A DNA stretch of 64,000 nucleotides from Roseiarcus sp963820775 (GTDB lineage: Bacteria > Pseudomonadota > Alphaproteobacteria > Rhizobiales > Beijerinckiaceae): NCBI GenBank assembly GCA_963820775.1, contig CAWGBF010000015.1, positions 1,302,001-1,366,000 on the forward strand. Reading direction: 5' to 3'. Below, in pieces: positions 8,579-16,472 of the stretch (positions are counted from its first letter, which is position 1; every line of letters begins with the position of its first letter). The translations under genes and the position numbers were made by a program. Below the pieces are notes generated by a model. The model made no database searches. It was not told the DNA's origin and was given only the letters and a program-made list of their open reading frames with translations.

Positions 8579-9517
8579 TTGGAAGAACGGCGGTCATATT
8601 CGAATTTCGCGGGCTCCGCAGCGCTACACGGGGCGCTGCTGGCGCTGGTCCTGCTCGGCTTCGCCTCGGCCCCCAGATTCGCAGACACGCCCGAAGCTAT
8701 CCCGATTGAAACCGTTTCGCTGAGCGAACTTAATCAGATCGCCAACGGCGAGAAAGACGCCAAACCCGCGCCGCAGCCCGCGCCCCCTCCGCCCCCAGAT
8801 CTGCGCGCCTCTGCGGAGCCTATGCCCCCGCCGCAGCCCGCGCCCACGCCGCCCCCCAAAGCGGAGGCCGCGCCGCCGCAACCCGCGCCGCCGCCGAAAG
8901 CGGAGGCGCCTCCGCCGGAGCCTGAGCCGATGCCGCCCAAAAGACCCGAGCCGCCGCCCCCGCCGAAGCTTGCCATCCAAGAGGCGCCGGTTGAGCCGCC
9001 TGTCCGGCCAAAATTCATCAATCCGACGCCTGAACGACCGAAGGAGTCGGCTTTGGAAAAACCAAAACCGTCGCACAATTTTGACGCAAATGCGATCGCC
9101 AAGCTGATTGGACAGGGGAAGACGGCGACAGCTGCGCCAACTCAGACGGCGGCCGCAGCAACGCCCCAGGGGCTGCAGCATCACGACGCTCCGCACATGT
9201 CGATGTCGATGGCTTCGGCGCTCGACGCGTGGCTGACGGAAAGCTACCTCAATTGCTGGACCCCTCCGCCGGGCATGCCTGACGGCGACACGTATGTCGC
9301 GCAAATCAAAGTAGTCTTCAATCCTGACGGATCGCTCTCGGGCCGCCCGATTCTCTTGAACCCGCCGAGCGACCGGGCTTGGCGCGCGCATGCGGAAAGC
9401 GCGATGCGGGCGGTCCGGAAATGCGACCCCCTGAAGGTTCCAGCCGAATACATGCCCTTCTTCGAACAATGGAAGGTCGAAACCATCCATTTCGATCCTC
9501 GAGAGACCCAGGGATGA
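8579..9517 (+). CDS. tolA: TolA-like energy transducer, proline-rich
   Basis: A 312-residue protein beginning at TTG 8579, 12 bases after tolR. It has one N-terminal membrane segment (GSAALHGALLALVLLGFASA), a long Pro/Ala/Lys linker at about residues 60-165 instead of the usual helical repeat, and a C-terminal domain of about 100 residues. That domain contains ALDAWLTESYLNCW, NPDGSLSGRP and PFFEQWKVETIHFDP. It spans the periplasm from TolQR to the outer membrane. The same C-terminal domain is repeated in the next gene. Confidence 0.85.
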   Translation: MEERRSYSNFAGSAALHGALLALVLLGFASAPRFADTPEAIPIETVSLSELNQIANGEKDAKPAPQPAPPPPPDLRASAEPMPPPQPAPTPPPKAEAAPPQPAPPPKAEAPPPEPEPMPPKRPEPPPPPKLAIQEAPVEPPVRPKFINPTPERPKESALEKPKPSHNFDANAIAKLIGQGKTATAAPTQTAAAATPQGLQHHDAPHMSMSMASALDAWLTESYLNCWTPPPGMPDGDTYVAQIKVVFNPDGSLSGRPILLNPPSDRAWRAHAESAMRAVRKCDPLKVPAEYMPFFEQWKVETIHFDPRETQG

Positions 9518-10119
9518 CGTCTGCGCACCCGCAGCGCCGGACTGCCCCCCGTGCAGCCAACAACCGAAAACGAGAGCCATTCGTAATGCGTATTTTACCG
9601 AGGCCTATCGGGGCCCTTATCCTCATCGCGGTCGCGGTTGCCGCCTATTGTGGTTACGAACGCCTGTGGCATCACCGTCCCGCCCGCGTCGCAGAGGCTC
9701 CGAAACCAGCTGCGCGGCCTCCCATGCCCCCCACCCCGCCAGCCGCCGTTGCGGCGGCTCGAGCCCCGACAGAGCCGCCGCCGGTCGAACCGCCCGCACA
9801 CATGACCTCAGCGCAGCAGGCCGGCTTCGACGCCTGGCTGATCAAGACCTATCTCGCATGCTGGAAGCCGGCGCGGCAGCCGGTCGACGCCGACGTCTAC
9901 GTCGCGCAGGTGCGCGTCGCCTATAACCCGGACGGCTCGCTGTCGAAGGCAAAGCTCGTCAACCCGCCGTCAGACCCGGCTCTCAAACCGCAGGCGAAGA
10001 GCGTCCTGGCCGCGGTGCAGAATTGCAACCCTCTGCCGGTGCCGGCGCAATATCGCCCGTTTTATGAGCAATGGAAAATCAAGACCATCCACTTCGATCC
10101 TCAAGTTGCCGCTCGATGA
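9514..10119 (+). CDS. Second TolA-like protein, duplicate of the TolA C-terminal domain
   Basis: A 201-residue protein from ATG 9514, which overlaps the tolA stop (ATGA); an internal ATG at 9586 is an alternative start. It has a short cytoplasmic N-terminus, one membrane segment (GALILIAVAVAAYCGY), a short Pro-rich linker and a C-terminal domain closely matching that of TolA: FDAWLIKTYLACW, NPDGSLSKAKLVNPPSD and PFYEQWKIKTIHFDPQ. Both genes keep the paired cysteines (NCW/ACW and KCDP/NCNP). It looks like a tandem duplication in which the copy kept the anchor and the outer-membrane-contacting domain but lost most of the linker. A TonB-like role is possible. Confidence 0.75.
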   Translation: MTSAHPQRRTAPRAANNRKREPFVMRILPRPIGALILIAVAVAAYCGYERLWHHRPARVAEAPKPAARPPMPPTPPAAVAAARAPTEPPPVEPPAHMTSAQQAGFDAWLIKTYLACWKPARQPVDADVYVAQVRVAYNPDGSLSKAKLVNPPSDPALKPQAKSVLAAVQNCNPLPVPAQYRPFYEQWKIKTIHFDPQVAAR

Positions 10120-10162
10120 GCGCGGACGGCGAAGTGTCCTTGTCGTCTCTGAGAGAGCGTTA

Positions 10163-11482
10163 ATGAGCGTCTTTTGTTTCGTCTTTTGTCGCTATGCGCT
10201 TTCGGCCTTCGCGCTTGGCCTCGCCGTGATCATCGGCGCGCCCGCGATGGCCGAAGGCGACATTTATGTGCATGCGGGTGCGAACTTTAAACCGGTGACC
10301 ATCGCTGTGACTCCGTTCGCGGGGGAAGAGGCAGGCGACAAAATCAGCGGCGTCATAGCCGCGGATTTCGCCCGCTCGATCTTCCTTCTGCCGCTGAATT
10401 CGGCGAGCTTTCCCGAGAAAATCGCCAATCCTGACGCGTCGCCAAACTTGGACGCTTGGAAGACGGCCGCCGCGCAATTCGTGCTGACCGGACGGGTGCT
10501 TCATCAGGACGCCGGGCGCGTCACCGCGCAATTCCGCTTGTGGGACACCGCGACCGGCGAGCAGGTCGCAGGTCAACAATATTCGACTGAAGCAGCAAAT
10601 GCGCGCCGTGTGTCGCACATGATCGCCGACGCGGTGTTCTCGCGCGTGACGGGCGAAAAGGGATTTTTCGATTCCCGGATTGTCTTCGTCGATGAGACCG
10701 GCCCGAAAGAAAAGCGGCACAAGCGGCTCGCGATCATGGACATGGACGGCGCCAACGTCAAATACCTCGATGGCGGCAAAGAGCTGGTCGTCACGCCGCG
10801 CTTCTCGCCCTCCGCCCAGCAGGTCGCCTACATGTCCTTCGGCGACGGCGATCCTAAGGTGACGCTGCTCAATCTCGATACCGGACAACGCGAGTCCGTG
10901 GGCAATTTTCCCGGCATGACCTTCGCGCCTCGGTTCTCTCCGGACGGTCAACAGATCGTACTGTCGCTCTCCGACGGGGCGAGCACCAACCTTTACTCAA
11001 TGGACCTGCGCTCGCGCGCCACGACTCGTCTCACTGAGGGTTCGGCGATCGACACCTCGCCGACCTATTCGCCCGACGGTTCGCAGATCGCCTTTGAATC
11101 CGACCGCGGCGGTTCGCAACAGATCTATGTAATGAGCGCGAGCGGCGGTCCGGCCAAGCGCATCTCATTTGGCGAAGGCCATTATTCGACGCCGGTCTGG
11201 TCGCCGCGCGGCGATCTCGTCGCCTTCACGCGGATCAAAAACGGCTCATTCGGCATCGGCGTCATGAAGCCCGACGGCTCGGGCGAGCAAATCCTGGTCG
11301 AGGGTTTCCACAACGAGGGGCCCACCTTTTCCCCAAACGGCCTTTACCTCATGTTTTTCCGCGACACTGGCGGCTCCGGCGGTCCGAAGATCTACATGAC
11401 CGACATTTTCGGCCACTCTGAGTTCCTCGTGCCCACCCCCAATTACGCCAGCGATCCCTCCTGGGGACCGCTGATGCAATGA
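10163..11482 (+). CDS. tolB: TolB, periplasmic beta-propeller of Tol-Pal
   Basis: A 439-residue exported protein. ATG 10163 gives a signal peptide ending near AMAEG, then the mixed N-terminal domain (FKPVTIAVTPFAGE) and a propeller of repeated PRFSPDG/PTYSPDGSQI/PVWSPRGD blades. The upstream in-frame ATG at 10064 lies inside the preceding gene and is rejected. In most proteobacteria pal follows tolB; here it does not, and the next gene is convergent. Confidence 0.93.
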   Translation: MSVFCFVFCRYALSAFALGLAVIIGAPAMAEGDIYVHAGANFKPVTIAVTPFAGEEAGDKISGVIAADFARSIFLLPLNSASFPEKIANPDASPNLDAWKTAAAQFVLTGRVLHQDAGRVTAQFRLWDTATGEQVAGQQYSTEAANARRVSHMIADAVFSRVTGEKGFFDSRIVFVDETGPKEKRHKRLAIMDMDGANVKYLDGGKELVVTPRFSPSAQQVAYMSFGDGDPKVTLLNLDTGQRESVGNFPGMTFAPRFSPDGQQIVLSLSDGASTNLYSMDLRSRATTRLTEGSAIDTSPTYSPDGSQIAFESDRGGSQQIYVMSASGGPAKRISFGEGHYSTPVWSPRGDLVAFTRIKNGSFGIGVMKPDGSGEQILVEGFHNEGPTFSPNGLYLMFFRDTGGSGGPKIYMTDIFGHSEFLVPTPNYASDPSWGPLMQ

Positions 11483-11546
11483 CGCCGCGGGCGGCGACAA
11501 ATCCATGCCAGGCCGCGCTTAGCGCCTCCGCTGGGTGGCGCGTTTG

Positions 11547-12476
11547 TCACGTCCGATGCGTTTCTTTTCCCTGTCGAAGGTAATCGAGCGCATCGAGAAA
11601 GGTCCAGAGCAGCTGCAGTGCCGGGTTCCTGGTAAGGTCCGGATTCAAGGGCCCTTCGATCGGGAGTTCATGGGCGGGGTCACGCTCGATCGCCTTTCGA
11701 TAAAAGCGCCATGTCGCGTGGCCAAGCACCGGCATGACGACGGCGAGGCCGAAGAACAGCGGCAGCGAGCCGAGGATGAGCGCCACCGCGACTATCAGTC
11801 CCCAGAGCGCGACGGCGAACGGATTGGCCCGCGTCACGCGCAACGAGGCGTCAAGCGCCGGCACAAGGCCAAGGTCGCGGTCGAGCATCAGCGGGAATGA
11901 AACGACGCTAATTGCAAGCGCAAGCGCCGCGAAACAGAAGCCAACGAGCACGCCTAGAGCGATCAACGTCCACCCTCGATCAGTGGTCAGCACGTCCTGA
12001 AGGAATGGGATCGTCGCGGCGGGCGGATTGGGGCCATAGAGCCAGACGTAGATGAGCTCGGCGGCGAAGATCCAGGCGGCGACGATCGCAAGCAGGAGGA
12101 GGCCGAACGCCAGGATCGAAGGCAACGCGGGCGAGCGAAGGACCGTGAAAGCCTCACGCGAGGCCACCGACAGACCGCGTTCACGCCGGCGACTCATCTC
12201 GTAGAGGCCGATCGCGACAAACGGTCCGATGAGGGCGAAGCCGGCGGCGAGCGGAAACGCCAATTGCATCGCGTTCTCAAGTGAACTCATCGCGAAGAGC
12301 GCAACACCCGCGACCGCGTAGAAGAGGCCGACGAATATCGGATAGGTGGGCATCGAGAGGAAATCGTCGAACCCCTCCTTGAGCGCCTCGAAGCACTCGT
12401 GCGGTCCGAAACGGCGCACGCGCGGCGTCGCGGTCAGAGCGTCAGGTCCGAAATAGACGTGGAAAGCGGAAGTCAC
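11547..12476 (-). CDS. DUF2189-family polytopic membrane protein
   Basis: A 309-residue inner-membrane protein with about six hydrophobic stretches. The N-terminal block RRFGPHECFEALKEGFDDF, the SRRRERGL loop and SVVSFPLMLDRDLG match the DUF2189 family, whose function is unknown. It sits where pal would be expected after tolB but is transcribed toward tolB. The space after its stop to the tolB stop is 64 bases. Confidence 0.8.
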   Translation of the reverse strand: MTSAFHVYFGPDALTATPRVRRFGPHECFEALKEGFDDFLSMPTYPIFVGLFYAVAGVALFAMSSLENAMQLAFPLAAGFALIGPFVAIGLYEMSRRRERGLSVASREAFTVLRSPALPSILAFGLLLLAIVAAWIFAAELIYVWLYGPNPPAATIPFLQDVLTTDRGWTLIALGVLVGFCFAALALAISVVSFPLMLDRDLGLVPALDASLRVTRANPFAVALWGLIVAVALILGSLPLFFGLAVVMPVLGHATWRFYRKAIERDPAHELPIEGPLNPDLTRNPALQLLWTFLDALDYLRQGKETHRT

Positions 12477-12640
12477 AGCGGATCCTCCATCATGTCAACT
12501 GTGCCGACCGAGATTTCGGGCGTCAGCCTGGAGGACCGTAACGTCGCGAAATCTCGCGCCGACTGATTAGTGAAAACATATACTCAACCGCGCCGCGTGT
12601 CACTCCCAATCGGGACGGGGAGCGATCCAGCGCGCTCGCC

Positions 12641-13477
12641 TCACCCCACCGTGGCGCGTCGAGCCGCTGGCCCGCGCCGAGACCCGACGGTCTTGGTCAG
12701 CACGACGATGACGGCGAGCGTCGCGCAATAAGCGACGACCTGCAGCACCGAGGGTTGGTCGGAATAGCCGATCAGGGTATGCAGCACGCGCCCGAACAGG
12801 CTCGTATCTGAGAGGATCGCGGAAGTGTCCCACGCCGTCTGGCTCAACATGGTCAAAATCCCGGCCTGCTGTAAGAAAAGCACCGCTTGCGCCGCGAGCC
12901 CTGCGGCGAGAAGGCTGATGAACGCGGTCGTAACTGCAAACAGGCGCCGTTGCGGGATCGCCACCAAACCCAGATAGGTCAGCGCTGACACGGCAACGCC
13001 CGCCGCAAGCCCGAGAAGCGAGCCGATTACGAGTTCGGCAGCCGTTGAGCCTCCCGCCGCAACAAGGCCATATATGAAGAGCGCAACCTCCGAGCCTTCG
13101 CGCATTACAGCGACAGCGCAGACGACTCCGAGCGCGAAGATCGATTGCGAGCCGGACCGCACCGCTTCGCCGACCCGCTTCACGTCGGCGGCGAGGTCGC
13201 GGCCATGGCTTGCCATCCAGACGTTGTGCCAGGTCAGCATCACGACCGCGATGAGAAGAATCGTGGCGTTAAATACTTCCTGGCCTACGCCCGCCAGGGC
13301 CTGGCCGATCGCGCCCGCAAACGCCGCTACGAGCGACGCGCCGGCAACACCAGCTAGTACGCCCACCGCTATCGCGAGCCCGCTGCCGGCGAGACCTTTC
13401 GTCACCGCCAACACAATGCCGACGATGAGCCCTGCCTCGATGACCTCACGAAAAACAATGATAAGCGCGCCGAGCAT
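12641..13477 (-). CDS. FTR1-family high-affinity iron permease
   Basis: A 278-residue inner-membrane protein with seven hydrophobic segments. It contains the two REXXE-type iron-binding motifs of the oxidase-dependent iron transporter family: REVIE near residue 10 and REGSE near residue 125. It is the likely Fe permease of an FTR1/EfeU-type uptake system. A cupredoxin gene 18 bases upstream on the same strand is its probable electron or iron-handling partner. A palindrome at 14063-14081 lies about 225 bases before the pair and may be the iron-responsive operator. Confidence 0.9.
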   Translation of the reverse strand: MLGALIIVFREVIEAGLIVGIVLAVTKGLAGSGLAIAVGVLAGVAGASLVAAFAGAIGQALAGVGQEVFNATILLIAVVMLTWHNVWMASHGRDLAADVKRVGEAVRSGSQSIFALGVVCAVAVMREGSEVALFIYGLVAAGGSTAAELVIGSLLGLAAGVAVSALTYLGLVAIPQRRLFAVTTAFISLLAAGLAAQAVLFLQQAGILTMLSQTAWDTSAILSDTSLFGRVLHTLIGYSDQPSVLQVVAYCATLAVIVVLTKTVGSRRGPAARRATVG

Positions 13478-13495
13478 ATTAGAGCCGGATGGCGG

Positions 13496-13837
13496 TCACT
13501 TCGTCACCAGGAACCCTTCCGTCGTCGCTTCATGATAGTCGTCGAAGAAGCGGTAGCGGCCCGGGGAGAGCGCCCGCACCTGCACGGTGACTTTGCCGCT
13601 GCCCGGCACAACCTTTTCGATCCGCAACGCCTTGCTTTCGAATTCCGCCGGCGTCTTATCCTGATTCTCCACCTCGATAACGATCGGCTTGCCCGCAGGC
13701 GCGGTCGGCTCGGCAGGCGAGAATTTATGATCCTTGAGCGTCACGCTGACTTTCGCGGATTCCTCGCCGACGGCGAGAGGGGCGCCCATTCCGATAACGA
13801 TCGCTAGGCCGAGAACTACCTTTGAGACGACCCGCAT
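13496..13837 (-). CDS. Periplasmic cupredoxin-domain protein linked to FTR1
   Basis: A 113-residue exported protein. The signal peptide is RVVSKVVLGLAIVIGMGAPLAVG, followed by a cupredoxin-like fold (VSVTLKDHKFSP, KPIVIEVENQDKTPAEFES, SPGRYRFFDDYHE). I chose ATG 13837 because AGGAG lies eight bases upstream; the GTG at 13846 is too close to that site. Proteins of this kind accompany FTR1 permeases and are thought to help oxidise or pass iron in the periplasm. It heads the two-gene transcript. Confidence 0.85.
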   Translation of the reverse strand: MRVVSKVVLGLAIVIGMGAPLAVGEESAKVSVTLKDHKFSPAEPTAPAGKPIVIEVENQDKTPAEFESKALRIEKVVPGSGKVTVQVRALSPGRYRFFDDYHEATTEGFLVTK

Positions 13838-14062
13838 GTTTGCCACTCCTCTCTCCCGTGTCCAACTAGTACGCTAAAAACTTCAGCCAGGTTGCTGGGA
13901 AGTCCGTTGGATCAAAGCCAAAGTTTTCGCCCGCAGCAGGGTCGGCGATCTGGCTCGACCACGCCACCGCGAGCATCATCTGACCGTTGATCGAATGTGA
14001 AGCGCCAGTACGCAGCCAAACTGCTACCACTCGAAGCTTTATTCCCAAAGGTACGCACTAGA

Positions 14063-14081
14063 GATTGAAATGATTTCAATC
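14063..14081. promoter_or_regulatory. 19-bp palindrome, candidate iron-responsive operator
   Basis: GATTGAAATGATTTCAATC is a perfect dyad apart from its central base. It stands in an otherwise GC-rich stretch, about 225 bases upstream of the cupredoxin-FTR1 pair. The length and spacing are like Fur- or Irr-type sites, but the sequence is neither a canonical Fur box nor the ICE consensus. The link to iron is inferred from the neighbouring genes. Confidence 0.45.
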
Positions 14082-14300
14082 TTATTTGCCGCTGACCGTT
14101 TCGCGAGACAGCGCCGCCGGGCAAACGCGCCACGGACAGGCGCTGCGCCGCCATCTCGAGCGACCTCGCGAGGCTGCGTTGGCGCCAGTCCGCATGCGCC
14201 GCCTCTCGGTTCCTAAACTAACGGCCCTCTCGCACGAAATCGCTCTTATAGCGCTAACTGTTGTTTCGCCTCCTCACGCATTGCGCTCCGAACTTTTCTC

Positions 14301-14500
14301 GTCATGGACGGGCTTGACCTGGCTTGACCCCGGCCATCCACGCCACGCCGCCGGCAGAGACAAGTCCGCCATCCCCGCGACCCTGCAAGCTCGACAAAGG
14401 CAATGCTCTGTATTGCTTAGCTTTCGCACCCACCCGCGGGCGGTCAACGCGCCCGATCGCGTGGATGGCCGGGTCAAGCCTGGTCAAGCCCGGCCAGGAC
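14301..14500. repeat. Inverted-repeat pair, alphaproteobacterial intergenic palindrome family
   Basis: GTCATGGACGGGCTTGACC...GGCCATCCACGC at 14301-14343 is matched in reverse by GCGTGGATGGCC...GGTCAAGCCCGGCC at 14459-14495, with about 115 bases between. Each arm holds the GGCTTGACC unit twice. This resembles the GTCATGGCCGGGCTTG repeats common in Rhizobiales genomes. The open frames here (for example 14086-14580) are by-products of the repeat. Confidence 0.7.
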
Positions 14501-14599
14501 GCCTCACGGCCCGCCCACGAAGCTCCGAGATTTCACTCTCACACCTAGCGCTACAAGAGCCCACGAAATTGTTCACCTGACCAGAAAAAAACCCTTGCG

Positions 14600-15108
14600 C
14601 CGGCGCACGATTCGCACAAATAGTGATCTTGCCCAATACGCACGTGCCTGTGGTCGCGTGCCGGTCGGCGGGGATCTGGACAAGAGGCCAGTTAACCGCC
14701 CTTGGAAGACCGGCAGCCGGAGGCGAACCGGCGAACCCCGCCCAACGGGGGACGCGACTTGAAGCAACGACGGACCGGGCTTTTTTGGTCTCTGCCGGCC
14801 CTCCAAAGGTCGGCGCCCAAAGAGGCTTGTCTATCTTGCCGGGCGTGCGGACAGGACATTTCCTCGTCCAAACGATGGCTCTGATCGCTTAAGGATATAC
14901 GCCCTAAGCGCGTCTTGGCCACGGCGTAGCCGCTGACCGCTCGAGCGGTCCGTCGATGGCTTTGTCAAAGCCTGTCGCCGGATTCGCGTGGGCGGTCGCG
15001 TCGGCGGGTCAACGACTGCGCATCGCGTCTCCAAAGCGCGAGCGCAAAGTCGCATCGCCGGCGAATCCTTCATGTTTCCAGGCGCGGAGCGATCCGCGCT
15101 CTTGGGGG
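14600..15108 (+). ncRNA. Structured 5' leader of ornithine decarboxylase, probable speF-type element
   Basis: About 500 bases with no coding signal precede the decarboxylase and hold several strong stems. Examples are CCCCG/CGGGG near 14735-14752, CGCTTA/TAAGCG at 14886-14910, and the perfect palindrome GACCGCTCGAGCGGTC at 14934-14949. A conserved leader RNA upstream of speF-like ornithine decarboxylases is known in alphaproteobacteria (Rfam speF family). The position and stems fit, but I could not run a covariance search, and the boundaries are approximate. Part of it could also be an independent small RNA ending near the T run at 14783-14788. Confidence 0.45.
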
Positions 15109-15117
15109 ATGCCGCTC

Positions 15118-16248
15118 ATGACTGACCGCATCAAGAAGTTCCTCGCCCGCAACCACGAAGACGGCCCGCGATTGGTCGTCGATCTCGAGGTCGTGCGCGA
15201 GAATTATCTGGGCTTCGCCAGCGCCCTTCCCGACACGCGCCTGTTCTATGCCGTCAAGGCGAACCCGGCGCCCGAGATTCTGGATCTGCTTGCCGGCTTA
15301 GGGTCGTGCTTCGACACCGCCTCGGTGAGCGAGATCGAGCAGGCGCTTGCCGCCGGCGCGACGCCCGACCGCATCAGCTTCGGCAACACGATCAAGAAGG
15401 AAAAGGACATCGCGCGCGCCTATGCGCTCGGAATCCGCCTGTTCGCCGTGGATTGCGAGGCCGAGGTGGACAAGATCGCCCGCGCTGCGCCGGGCGCGAA
15501 AGTGTTCTGCCGGATTTTGTGCGACGGCGCCGGCGCGGAGTGGCCACTGTCGCGCAAATTCGGCTGCGCGCCCGAAATGGCGGCCGGCGTGCTCGAGCGC
15601 GCGCATACGCTCGGCCTGATCGCCCATGGCCTCTCGTTCCATGTCGGCTCGCAGCAGCGCAACCCACGCATGTGGGATCGGGCGCTGAAGGTCTCGGCGG
15701 CGATCTTCCGCGATCTTGGGGAGCGCGGCGTCCAGCTCTCCATGATCAACCTCGGCGGCGGGTTTCCGACCCGCTATCTGAAGGATATCCCCGCGATCAG
15801 GACCTACGGGCAGACCATCTTCCGCGCTCTGCGTCGGCACTTCGGCAACCAGATTCCGGAGACCATCATCGAGCCCGGCCGCGGCATGGTGGGCAACGCG
15901 GGAATCATCGAGGCCGAGGTGGTGCTGATCTCGAAGAAGTCGGAAGAGGACAAGCAGCGTTGGGTCTATCTCGACATCGGCAGGTTCAACGGCCTGGCCG
16001 AGACCCAGGACGAGATGATCCGCTATCCGATCCGCACCGCTTTCGACGACGATCCGCTTAGCCCCTGCGTCATTGCGGGACCGAGCTGCAATTCGGTCGA
16101 CGTCCTGTACGAGAAGGAGCCATACCTGCTGCCGGTCTCGCTCGAGATCGGCGCCAAGGTTCTGATCGAGGGAACGGGCGCCTATACGACAACCTATTCC
16201 TCGGTCGGCTTCAACGGCTTCCCGCCGCTGAAGTCCTATGTGATCTGA
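15118..16248 (+). CDS. Ornithine/lysine decarboxylase, fold III PLP type
   Basis: A 376-residue alanine-racemase-fold decarboxylase that makes putrescine (or cadaverine) from ornithine (or lysine). The PLP lysine lies in FYAVKANP near residue 44, with HVGSQQRN, GGGFPTRY, IEPGRGMVGNAG and the catalytic-cysteine segment GPSCNSVDVL. ATG 15118 is preceded by TTGGGGG at nine bases; the in-frame ATG at 14956 would add sequence unlike the family. A long structured leader upstream suggests polyamine-responsive control. A 13-bp-stem hairpin follows 7 bases after the stop. Confidence 0.93.
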   Translation: MTDRIKKFLARNHEDGPRLVVDLEVVRENYLGFASALPDTRLFYAVKANPAPEILDLLAGLGSCFDTASVSEIEQALAAGATPDRISFGNTIKKEKDIARAYALGIRLFAVDCEAEVDKIARAAPGAKVFCRILCDGAGAEWPLSRKFGCAPEMAAGVLERAHTLGLIAHGLSFHVGSQQRNPRMWDRALKVSAAIFRDLGERGVQLSMINLGGGFPTRYLKDIPAIRTYGQTIFRALRRHFGNQIPETIIEPGRGMVGNAGIIEAEVVLISKKSEEDKQRWVYLDIGRFNGLAETQDEMIRYPIRTAFDDDPLSPCVIAGPSCNSVDVLYEKEPYLLPVSLEIGAKVLIEGTGAYTTTYSSVGFNGFPPLKSYVI

Positions 16249-16254
16249 CGCCAC

Positions 16255-16283
16255 TGTAGTCGCGGTCGCCGACCGCGACTACA
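16255..16283 (+). terminator. Strong hairpin after ornithine decarboxylase
   Basis: TGTAGTCGCGGTC, a three-base loop GCC, then GACCGCGACTACA form a perfect 13-bp stem just downstream of the stop codon. There is no T run, so it may act as an mRNA stabiliser or a weak terminator. Confidence 0.5.
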
Positions 16284-16472
16284 ACTTGCGCGGTCTGCGG
16301 CGATCGGACAGCAAACCCCATCAGCTGTCGTTTGAAAAACGGCCATTGGAACGTCGCCCGCTTCCCTACCAGCGTGATAACCGTCACATAGACGTCGTTT
16401 GCTTGATCGATCCTCGACGGCAGCGCGGTTGGCCGCGCGAAGGTCAACCTTCACCCTGCGCGGGATAATCGA

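Noticed and set aside
14086..14580. 164-codon open frame on the plus strand
   Set aside because: It runs through both arms of an inverted repeat, has no family resemblance and no convincing start; it is open because of GC content.
14956..15117. In-frame N-terminal extension of ornithine decarboxylase
   Set aside because: The family starts near MTDRIKKFL, the ribosome-binding site fits ATG 15118, and the extension overlaps the structured leader.
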